Source: Luidia sarsii
Lineage: Eukaryota > Echinodermata > Asteroidea > Paxillosida > Luidiidae
Length of the DNA stretch: 64,000 nucleotides
Direction: 5' to 3'
Assembly: GCA_949987565.1 (NCBI GenBank)
Contig: OX465107.1
Coordinates: 14,009,051 to 14,073,050 of the forward strand
Numbering within the stretch: position 1 is the stretch's first letter; every line of letters starts with the position of its first letter. Below the pieces are notes generated by a model. It worked only from the letters and a program-made list of their open reading frames with translations. It was not told where the DNA came from and made no database searches. Positions 1-8,537 of this stretch are shown here, piece after piece. Both the position numbers and the translations under genes were made by a program.

Positions 1-64
1 AGATTCTCTCCGCCGACTGTAATTTGCTACTGACCATACAACACAAGCTGCCTCGCTGATTAAA

Positions 65-70
65 GTAAGT
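65..70 (+). other. 5' splice-site motif GTAAGT (representative)
   Basis: GTAAGT follows AAA at the end of the exon-like block and is present in the large majority of units. Variants still compatible with a donor include GTATGT (for example 11007-11012, seen in many units between 11 and 50 kb), GTGAGT (23088-23093) and a preceding ACA or AAC in place of AAA. One weakened form, GTATCT, is at 37904-37909. Units where GT itself is lost are listed separately and lie only beyond 50.8 kb. Confidence 0.75.
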
Positions 71-80
71 TCTCATTGCA

Positions 81-100
81 TGATGATAGTTTTATCATCA
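81..100 (+). other. Hairpin 16 bp downstream of the donor GT (representative)
   Basis: TGATGATA-GTTT-TATCATCA is a perfect 8-bp stem with a 4-base loop, beginning 16 bp after the donor GT. A second common form, for example 1677-1696, reads TGATGATAATTTCATCATCA and keeps 7 pairs. Forms with TATTATC keep pairing in RNA through G-U. The B form at 309-328 (TGATAATAATTT...) has an internal mismatch. Whether it forms in RNA is not known. Confidence 0.55.
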
Positions 101-107
101 AATGTCC

Positions 108-115
108 GATTTCAG
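108..115 (+). other. Second, weaker acceptor-like GATTTCAG in each unit
   Basis: GATTTCAG followed by ATTTCTT occurs about 115 bp before the main acceptor. It has no long pyrimidine tract and no well-placed branch heptamer, so it is a poor acceptor by itself. It matches the main acceptor region in the shared TTTCAGATT and appears to mark the start of an ancient half-unit. C-type units have ACTGATTTC here and lack the CAG. Confidence 0.45.
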
Positions 116-198
116 ATTTCTTAATACTGGTCGATTGCCCGTTCCAAGGCCTCACCGCAGACCAAGTTTCACCTTTTTCATATTAAATTTGAAGGAGA

Positions 199-230
199 TA
201 TTAACTGGCAAAGTTTGTTTTTCCTTCCAG
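199..230 (+). other. Branch-site-like TATTAAC, pyrimidine tract and 3' splice site (representative)
   Basis: TATTAAC at 199-205, then a T/C-rich run to CAG at 228-230. The branch-like heptamer varies by unit type: TATTAAC in most A and B units, TATTATC in B-prime units, TATTACC in a few (for example near 10008, 15018 and 60802), and exact TACTAAC in three distal units. The tract is TTTTTCCTTCCAG in A and TTTTTCTTTTCAG in B; the tract differs but the pyrimidine character is kept. Confidence 0.7.
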
Positions 231-292
231 ATTATCTCCGCAGACTGTTACGCGATCCTGCCCATACAACACAAGCTTCCTCGCTGATTAAA
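231..292 (+). other. Representative A exon-like block, 62 bp, non-coding
   Basis: The block runs from the base after CAG to the base before GTAAGT. Its length is 62 in normal units, which is 2 modulo 3. In an A block, frame 1 ends in TGA near the 3' end, frame 2 ends in TAA at the last bases and frame 3 is open, but the frame shifts on entering the next block and then meets a stop. The exon-like block is the GC-rich part of the unit. No protein family is recognisable. If transcribed and spliced this would be a repeat module of a non-coding RNA. It could also be a fossil exon captured once and amplified. Confidence 0.6.
287..292 (+). promoter_or_regulatory. ATTAAA hexamer abutting the 5' splice site (representative)
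   Basis: The exon-like block ends in ATTAAA, the common variant of the animal poly(A) signal, directly followed by GTAAGT. Further hexamers lie inside the intron-like part: ATTAAA in A units (182-187) and AATAAA in B units (410-415), each followed by T/GT-rich sequence leading to the acceptor. These are short AT-rich motifs and could be chance; use as poly(A) signals is inference. Confidence 0.3.
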
Positions 293-520
293 GTAAGTTC
301 TCTTTGCATGATAATAATTTCATCATCAAATATCCAATTTCAGATTTCTTCAAACTGGTCGATTGCCCTTTCCAAGGCCACACAGCAGAAAAAGTTTCAG
401 CTTTTTCATAATAAAATTAATGGAGATATTAACTCGCAAAGTCTGGTTTTTTTTTCAGATTCTCTCCGCCGTGTGTAATTTGCTACTGCCCATACAACAC
501 AAGCTGCCTCGCTGATTAAA
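293..520 (+). repeat. Representative B-type unit
   Basis: One full B unit. It differs from the A unit at about 32 of 228 positions by hand count (roughly 86% identity). Diagnostic B bases are TTCTCTTTGCATG after the donor, CACAGCAGAAAAAGTTTCAG, CATAATAAAATTAATGG, CTCGCAAAGTCTG, TTTTTCTTTTCAG, and an exon block beginning ATTCTCTCCGCCG with TGTGTAATTTGCTACTG and AAGCTGCC. A B-prime variant (for example the exon-like block at 3-64) has GACTGTAATTTGCTACTGACC and a TATTATC in place of TATTAAC. This copy has a longer T run before the acceptor (GGTTTTTTTTTCAG). A and B units often alternate, giving a 456-bp dimer. Confidence 0.88.
459..520 (+). other. Representative B exon-like block, 62 bp, stops in all frames
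   Basis: This is the B counterpart. Read alone it has a stop in each frame: TGA late in frame 1, TAA at its 3' end in frame 2 and TAA in TGTGTAATTT in frame 3. Since B blocks occur throughout the array, no message made by joining consecutive blocks can be open for long. The 5' half differs strongly from A (8 changes in 20 bases), while the 3' half is almost identical to A. Confidence 0.6.
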
Positions 521-3500
521 GTAAGTTCTCATTGCATGATGATAGTTTTATCATCAAATGTCCGATTTCAGATTTCGTAATACTGGTCGATTGCCCGTTC
601 CAAGGCCTCACCGCAGACCAAGTTTCACATTTTTCATATTAAATTTGAAGGAGATATTAACTGGCAAAATTTGTTTTTCCTTCCAGATTATCTCCGCCGA
701 CTGTTACGCGATCCTGCCCATACAACACAAGCTTCCTCGCTGATTAAAGTAAGTTCTCTTTGCATGATAATAATTTCATCATCAAATGTCCGATTTCAGA
801 TTTCTTCAAACTGGTCGATTGCCCTTTCCAAGGCCTCACAGCAGAAAAAGTTTCAGCTTTTTCATAATAAAATTAATGGAGATATTAACTCGCAAAGTCT
901 GTTTTTCTTTTCAGATTCTCTCCGCCGTGTGTAATTTGCTACTGCCCATACAACACAAGCTGCCTCGCTGATTAAAGTAAGTTCTCATTGCATGATGATA
1001 GTTTTATCATCAAATGTCCGATTTCAGATTTCGTAATACTGGTCGATTGCCCGTTCCAAGGCCTCACCGCAGACCAAGTTTCACATTTTTCATATTAAAT
1101 TTGAAGGAGATATTAACTCGCAAAATTTGTTTTTCCTTCCAGATTATCTCCGCCGACTGTTACGCGATCCTGCCCATACAACACAAGCTTCCTCGCTGAT
1201 TAAAGTAAGTTCTCTTTGCATGATAATAATTTCATCATCAAATGTCCGATTTCAGATTTCTTCAAACTGGTCGATTGCCCTTTCCAAGGCCTCACAGCAG
1301 AAAAAGTTTCAGCTTTTTCATAATAAAATTAATGGAGATATTAACTCGCAAAGTCTGTTTTTCTTTTCAGATTCTCTCCGCCGTGTGTAATTTGCTACTG
1401 CCCATACAACACAAGCTGCCTCGCTGATTAAAGTAAGTTCTCATTGCATGATGATAGTTTTATCATCAAATGTCCGATTTCAGATTTCTTAATACTGGTC
1501 GATTGCCCGTTCCAAGGCCTCACCGCAGACCAAGTTTCACCTTTTTCATATTAAATTTGAAGGAGATATTAACTGGCAAAGTTTGTTTTTCCTTCCAGAT
1601 TATCTCCGCCGACTGTTACGCGATCCTGCCCATACAACACAAGCTTCCTCGCTGATTAAAGTAAGTTCTCTTTGCATGATGATAATTTCATCATCAAATG
1701 TCCGATTTCAGATTTCCTAATACTGGTCGATTGCCCGTTCCAAGGCCTCACAGCAGAAAAAGTTTCAGCTTTTTCATAATAAAATTTAAGGAGATATTAT
1801 CTCGCAAAGTCTGTTTTTCTTTTCAGATTCTCTCCGCCGACTGTAATTTGCTACTGACCATACAACACAAGCTGCCTCGCTGATTAAAGTAAGTTCTCAT
1901 TGCATGATGATAGTTTTATCATCAAATGTCCGATTTCAGATTTCTTAATACTGGTCGATTGCCCGTTCCAAGGCCTCACCGCAGACCAAGTTTCACCTTT
2001 TTCATATTAAATTTGAAGGAGATATTAACTGGCAAAGTTTGTTTTTCCTTCCAGATTATCTCCGCAGACTGTTACGCGATCCTGCCAATACAACACAAGC
2101 TTCCTCGCTGATTAAAGTAAGTTCTCTTTGCATGATAATAATTTCATCATCAAATATCCGATTTCAGTTTTTTTCAAACTGGTCGATTGCCCTTTCCAAG
2201 GCCTCACAGCAGAAAAAGTTTCAGCTTTTTCATAATAAAATTAATGGAGATATTAACTCGCAAAGTCTGTTTTTCTTTTCAGATTCTCTCCGCCGTGTGT
2301 AATTTGCTACTGCCCATACAACACAAGCTGCCTCGCTGATTAAAGTAAGTTCTCATTGCATGATGATAGTTTTATCATCAAATGTCCGATTTCAGATTTC
2401 GTAATACTGGTCGATTGCCCGTTCCAAGGCCTCAGCGCAGACCAAGTTTCATCTTTTTCATATTAAATTTGAAGGAGATATTAACTGGCAAAATTTGTTT
2501 TTCCTTCCAGATTATCTCCGCCGACTGTTACGCGATCCTGCCCATACAACACAAGCTTCCTCGCTGATTAAAGTAAGTTCTCATTGCATGATGATAGTTT
2601 TATTATCGAATGTCCGATTTCAGATTTTTTAATACTGGTCGATTGCCCGTTCCAAGGCCTCACCGCAGACCAAGTTTCATCTTTTTCATATTAAATTTGA
2701 AGGAGATATTAACTGGCAAAATTTGTTTTTCCTTCCAGATTATCTCCGCCGACTGTTACGCGATCCTGCCCATACAACACAAGCTTCCTCGCTGATTAAA
2801 GTAAGTTCTCTTTGCATGATAATAATTTCATCATCAAATGTCCGATTTCAGATTTCTTCAAACTGGTCGATTGCCCTTTCCAAGGCCTCACAGCAGAAAA
2901 AGTTTCAGCTTTTTCATAATAAAATTAATGGAGATATTAACTCGCAAAGTCTGTTTTTCTTTTCAGATTCTCTCCGCCGTGTGTAATTTGCTACTGCCCA
3001 TACAACACAAGCTGCCTCGCTGATTAAAGTAAGTTCTCATTGCATGATGATAGTTTTATCATCAAATGTCCGATTTCAGATTTCGTAATACTGGTCGATT
3101 GCCCGTTCCAAGGCCTCACCGCAGACCAAGTTTCACATTTTTCATATTAAATTTGAAGGAGATATTAACTCGCAAAATTTGTTTTTCCTTCCAGATTATC
3201 TCCGCCGACTGTTACGCGATCCTGCCCATACAACACAAGCTTCCTCGCTGATTAAAGTAAGTTCTCTTTGCATGATAATAATTTCATCATCAAATGTCCG
3301 ATTTCAGATTTCTTCAAACTGGTCGATTGCCCTTTCCAAGGCCTCACAGCAGAAAAAGTTTCAGCTTTTTCATAATAAAATTAATGGAGATATTAACTCG
3401 CAAAGTCTGTTTTTCTTTTCAGATTCTCTCCGCCGTGTGTAATTTGCTACAGCCCATACAACACAAGCTGCCTCGCTGATTAAAGTAAGTTCTCATTGCA

Positions 3501-3977
3501 TGATGATAGTTTTATCATCAAATGTCCGATTTCAGATTTCTTAATACTGGTCGATTGCCCGTTCCAAGGCCTCACCGCAGACCAAGTTTCACCTTTTTCA
3601 TATTAAATTTGAAGGAGATATTAACTGGCAAAGTTTGTTTTTCCTTCCAGATTATCTCCGCCGACTGTTACGCGATCCTGCCCATACAACACAAGCTTCC
3701 TCGCTGATTAAAGTAAGTTCTCTTTGCATGATGATAATTTCATCATCAAATGTCCGATTTCAGATTTCCTAATACTCGTCGATTGCCCGTTCCAAGGCCT
3801 CACAGCAGAAAAAGTTTCAGCTTTTTCATAATAAAATTTAAGGAGATATTATCTCGCAAAGTCTGTTTTTCTTTTCAGATTCTCTCCGCCGACTGTAATT
3901 TGCTACTGACCATACAACACAAGCTGCCTCGCTGATTAAAGTAAGTTCTCATTGCATGATGATAGTTTTATCATCAA

Positions 3978-6900
3978 ATGTCCGATTTCAGATTTCTTAA
4001 TACTGGTCGATTGCCCGTTCCAAGGCCTCACCGCAGACCAAGTTTCACCTTTTTCATATTAAATTTGAAGGAGATATTAACTGGCAAAGTTTGTTTTTCC
4101 TTCCAGATTATCTCCGCAGACTGTTACGCGATCCTGCCCATACAACACAAGCTTCCTCGCTGATTAAAGTAAGTTCTCTTTGCATGATAATAATTTCATC
4201 ATCAAATATCCAATTTCAGATTTCTTCAAACTGGTCGATTGCCCTTTCCAAGGCCACACAGCAGAAAAAGTTTCAGCTTTTTCATAATAAAATTAATGGA
4301 GATATTAACTCGCAAAGTCTGGTTTTTTTTTCAGATTCTCTCCGCCGTGTGTAATTTGCTACTGCCCATACAACACAAGCTGCCTCGCTGATTAAAGTAA
4401 GTTCTCATTGCATGATGATAGTTTTATCATCAAATGTCCGATTTCAGATTTCGTAATACTGGTCGATTGCCCGTTCCAAGGCCTCACCGCAGACCAAGTT
4501 TCACATTTTTCATATTAAATTTGAAGGAGATATTAACTGGCAAAATTTGTTTTTCCTTCCAGATTATCTCCGCCGACTGTTACGCGATCCTGCCCATACA
4601 ACACAAGCTTCCTCGCTGATTAAAGTAAGTTCTCTTTGCATGATAATAATTTCATCATCAAATGTCCGATTTCAGATTTCTTCAAACTGGTCGATTGCCC
4701 TTTCCAAGGCCTCACAGCAGAAAAAGTTTCAGCTTTTTCATAATAAAATTAATGGAGATATTAACTCGCAAAGTCTGTTTTTCTTTTCAGATTCTCTCCG
4801 CCGTGTGTAATTTGCTACTGCCCATACAACACAAGCTGCCTCGCTGATTAAAGTAAGTTCTCATTGCATGATGATAGTTTTATCATCAAATGTCCGATTT
4901 CAGATTTCGTAATACTGGTCGATTGCCCGTTCCAAGGCCTCACCGCAGACCAAGTTTCACATTTTTCATATTAAATTTGAAGGAGATATTAACTCGCAAA
5001 ATTTGTTTTTCCTTCCAGATTATCTCCGCCGACTGTTACGCGATCCTGCCCATACAACACAAGCTTCCTCGCTGATTAAAGTAAGTTCTCTTTGCATGAT
5101 AATAATTTCATCATCAAATGTCCGATTTCAGATTTCTTCAAACTGGTCGATTGCCCTTTCCAAGGCCTCACAGCAGAAAAAGTTTCAGCTTTTTCATAAT
5201 AAAATTAATGGAGATATTAACTCGCAAAGTCTGTTTTTCTTTTCAGATTCTCTCCGCCGTGTGTAATTTGCTACTGCCCATACAACACAAGCTGCCTCGC
5301 TGATTAAAGTAAGTTCTCATTGCATGATGATAGTTTTATCATCAAATGTCCGATTTCAGATTTCTTAATACTGGTCGATTGCCCGTTCCAAGGCCTCACC
5401 GCAGACCAAGTTTCACATTTTTCATATTAAATTTGAAGGAGATATTAACTGGCAAAGTTTGTTTTTCCTTCCAGATTATCTCCGCCGACTGTTACGCGAT
5501 CCTGCCCATACAACACAAGCTTCCTCGCTGATTAAAGTAAGTTCTCTTTGCATGATGATAATTTCATCATCAAATGTCCGATTTCAGATTTCCTAATACT
5601 GGTCGATTGCCCGTTCCAAGGCCTCACAGCAGAAAAAGTTTCAGCTTTTTCATAATAAAATTTAAGGAGATATTATCTCGCAAAGTCTGTTTTTCTTTTC
5701 AGATTCTCTCCGCCGACTGTAATTTGCTACTGACCATACAACACAAGCTGCCTCGCTGATTAAAGTAAGTTCTCATTGCATGATGATAGTTTTATCATCA
5801 AATGTCCGATTTCAGATTTCTTAATACTGGTCGATTGCCCGTTCCAAGGCCTCACCGCAGACCAAGTTTCACCTTTTTCATATTAAATTTGAAGGAGATA
5901 TTAACTGGCAAAGTTTGTTTTTCCTTCCAGATTATCTCCGCAGACTGTTACGCGATCCTGCCAATACAACACAAGCTTCCTCGCTGATTAAAGTAAGTTC
6001 TCTTTGCATGATAATAATTTCATCATCAAATATCCGATTTCAGTTTTTTTCAAACTGGTCGATTGCCCTTTCCAAGGCCTCACAGCAGAAAAAGTTTCAG
6101 CTTTTTCATAATAAAATTAATGGAGATATTAACTCGCAAAGTCTGTTTTTCTTTTCAGATTCTCTCCGCCGTGTGTAATTTGCTACTGCCCATACAACAC
6201 AAGCTGCCTCGCTGATTAAAGTAAGTTCTCATTGCATGATGATAGTTTTATCATCAAATGTCCGATTTCAGATTTCGTAATACTGGTCGATTGCCCGTTC
6301 CAAGGCCTCAGCGCAGACCAAGTTTCATCTTTTTCATATTAAATTTGAAGGAGATATTAACTGGCAAAATTTGTTTTTCCTTCCAGATTATCTCCGCCGA
6401 CTGTTACGCGATCCTGCCCATACAACACAAGCTTCCTCGCTGATTAAAGTAAGTTCTCATTGCATGATGATAGTTTTATTATCGAATGTCCGATTTCAGA
6501 TTTTTTAATACTGGTCGATTGCCCGTTCCAAGGCCTCACCGCAGACCAAGTTTCATCTTTTTCATATTAAATTTGAAGGAGATATTAACTGGCAAAATTT
6601 GTTTTTCCTTCCAGATTATCTCCGCCGACTGTTACGCGATCCTGCCCATACAACACAAGCTTCCTCGCTGATTAAAGTAAGTTCTCTTTGCATGATAATA
6701 ATTTCATCATCAAATGTCCGATTTCAGATTTCTTCAAACTGGTCGATTGCCCTTTCCAAGGCCTCACAGCAGAAAAAGTTTCAGCTTTTTCATAATAAAA
6801 TTAATGGAGATATTAACTCGCAAAGTCTGTTTTTCTTTTCAGATTCTCTCCGCCGTGTGTAATTTGCTACTGCCCATACAACACAAGCTGCCTCGCTGAT

Positions 6901-7853
6901 TAAAGTAAGTTCTCATTGCATGATGATAGTTTTATCATCAAATGTCCGATTTCAGATTTCGTAATACTGGTCGATTGCCCGTTCCAAGGCCTCACCGCAG
7001 ACCAAGTTTCACATTTTTCATATTAAATTTGAAGGAGATATTAACTCGCAAAATTTGTTTTTCCTTCCAGATTATCTCCGCCGACTGTTACGCGATCCTG
7101 CCCATACAACACAAGCTTCCTCGCTGATTAAAGTAAGTTCTCTTTGCATGATAATAATTTCATCATCAAATGTCCGATTTCAGATTTCTTCAAACTGGTC
7201 GATTGCCCTTTCCAAGGCCTCACAGCAGAAAAAGTTTCAGCTTTTTCATAATAAAATTAATGGAGATATTAACTCGCAAAGTCTGTTTTTCTTTTCAGAT
7301 TCTCTCCGCCGTGTGTAATTTGCTACTGCCCATACAACACAAGCTGCCTCGCTGATTAAAGTAAGTTCTCATTGCATGATGATAGTTTTATCATCAAATG
7401 TCCGATTTCAGATTTCTTAATACTGGTCGATTGCCCGTTCCAAGGCCTCACCGCAGACCAAGTTTCACCTTTTTCATATTAAATTTGAAGGAGATATTAA
7501 CTGGCAAAGTTTGTTTTTCCTTCCAGATTATCTCCGCCGACTGTTACGCGATCCTGCCCATACAACACAAGCTTCCTCGCTGATTAAAGTAAGTTCTCTT
7601 TGCATGATGATAATTTCATCATCAAATGTCCGATTTCAGATTTCCTAATACTGGTCGATTGCCCGTTCCAAGGCCTCACAGCAGAAAAAGTTTCAGCTTT
7701 TTCATAATAAAATTTAAGGAGATATTATCTCGCAAAGTCTGTTTTTCTTTTCAGATTCTCTCCGCCGACTGTAATTTGCTACTGACCATACAACACAAGC
7801 TGCCTCGCTGATTAAAGTAAGTTCTCATTGCATGATGATAGTTTTATCATCAA
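3978..7853 (+). repeat. 17-unit higher-order repeat, copy 2 (3,876 bp)
   Basis: Almost identical to the previous 3,876 bp, unit by unit and in the same order, including the rare CAATTTCAG unit at 4200-4260. Few substitutions separate the copies, for example a C for G in TACTGGTC at 3776 of copy 1 that is absent at the equivalent place here. The near identity points to recent amplification by unequal exchange, or possibly to an assembly duplication. Confidence 0.85.
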
Positions 7854-8537
7854 ATGTCCGATTTCAGATTTCTTAATACTGGTCGATTGCCCGTTCCAAG
7901 GCCTCACCGCAGACCAAGTTTCACCTTTTTCATATTAAATTTGAAGGAGATATTAACTGGCAAAGTTTGTTTTTCCTTCCAGATTATCTCCGCAGACTGT
8001 TACGCGATCCTGCCAATACAACACAAGCTTCCTCGCTGATTAAAGTAAGTTCTCTTTGCATGATAATAATTTCATCATCAAATATCCGATTTCAGTTTTT
8101 TTCAAACTGGTCGATTGCCCTTTCCAAGGCCTCACAGCAGAAAAAGTTTCAGCTTTTTCATAATAAAATTAATGGAGATATTAACTCGCAAAGTCTGTTT
8201 TTCTTTTCAGATTCTCTCCGCCGTGTGTAATTTGCTACTGCCCATACAACACAAGCTGCCTCGCTGATTAAAGTAAGTTCTCATTGCATGATGATAGTTT
8301 TATCATCAAATGTCCGATTTCAGATTTCGTAATACTGGTCGATTGCCCGTTCCAAGGCCTCAGCGCAGACCAAGTTTCATCTTTTTCATATTAAATTTGA
8401 AGGAGATATTAACTGGCAAAATTTGTTTTTCCTTCCAGATTATCTCCGCCGACTGTTACGCGATCCTGCCCATACAACACAAGCTTCCTCGCTGATTAAA
8501 GTAAGTTCTCATTGCATGATGATAGTTTTATTATCGA
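7854..8537 (+). repeat. Partial third copy of the 9-unit repeat
   Basis: These units match 5802-6485 at an offset of 2,052 bp (nine units), including the CAATACAACAC and TTTCAGTTTTTTTC variants near 8070-8100, and not the 17-mer position expected from copy 2. The match then changes into the following family around 8.65-8.77 kb, marked by TTCATACTGG and TTTTTCATGATAAAATT. Confidence 0.75.

Larger units (their letters stand above)
65..230 (+). other. Representative intron-like segment, 166 bp
   Basis: All four sequence elements of a spliceosomal intron are present in order. The 5' splice site is AAA|GTAAGT with the GT at 65-66. A branch-site-like TATTAAC lies at 199-205, matching the TACTAAC consensus at 6 of 7 positions, with the candidate branch A at 204. 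A pyrimidine tract (TTTGTTTTTCCTTCC) leads to CAG with the AG at 229-230, 26 bp after the branch A, which is inside the usual range. GC is about 37% by hand count, against about 48% in the exon-like block. The pattern recurs every 228 bp, with the same 26-bp spacing in the B unit (branch A 432, AG 457-458). The elements are seen directly; that they are used in splicing is inference. Confidence 0.72.
65..292 (+). repeat. Representative A-type unit (intron-like 166 bp + exon-like 62 bp)
   Basis: One full A unit, phased from the GT of the donor to the last base of the next exon-like block. Diagnostic A bases are CACCGCAGACCAAG, CATATTAAATTTGAAGG, CTGGCAAAGTTTG, TTTCCTTCCAG, and an exon block beginning ATTATCTCC with TGTTACGCGATCCTG and AAGCTTCC. 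The most invariant stretch over the whole window runs from CATACAACACAAGC through CTCGCTGATTAAA into GTAAGTTCTC, that is, the 3' half of the exon-like block plus the 5' splice site. A sub-variants carry TATGCGATCCTG, CATATACAAC, or PHRTPSFI/PHRKPSFT-type codon changes and are used below to follow higher-order repeats. Confidence 0.9.
102..3977 (+). repeat. 17-unit higher-order repeat, copy 1 (3,876 bp)
   Basis: Seventeen 228-bp units that recur with exactly 3,876-bp offset in the next block. Inside, an 8-unit part (102-1925, 1,824 bp) is followed by a related 9-unit part (1926-3977, 2,052 bp), so the 17-mer is itself an 8+9 duplication. The 9-unit part has an extra A unit near 2610 with TTATTATCGAATG. 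Diagnostic changes include the CAATTTCAG/GCCACACAG variant near 330-390, which recurs near 4210-4260. Confidence 0.85.

Noticed and set aside
128..142. GGTCGATTGCC as a Pol III B box (tRNA- or SINE-like unit)
   Set aside because: It fits the B-box consensus only partly (about 7 of 9 core positions), no A box lies at the right distance upstream, and there is no cloverleaf.
190..205. GAAGGAGATAT as a bacterial ribosome binding site
   Set aside because: It is a Shine-Dalgarno-like purine run inside the intron-like part, with no start codon at the proper distance and no downstream reading frame.
102..287. 61- to 64-codon open frames beginning MSDFRF, about one per unit, as real genes
   Set aside because: They are the same repeat sequence hundreds of times, start inside the intron-like part, lack any known domain, and are broken by single-base deletions in many units (for example near 28660, 30937 and 33668). 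Openness follows from the period being a multiple of 3.
231..330. Spliced-leader RNA gene array (short exon, GTAAGT, hairpin)
   Set aside because: The exon plus donor plus hairpin is superficially similar, and AATTTGA in A units resembles an Sm site. But that site is about 120 bp after the donor, it is missing in B units, and the branch site and acceptor ahead of each exon would have no purpose in such a gene. Small-RNA sequencing could reopen it.
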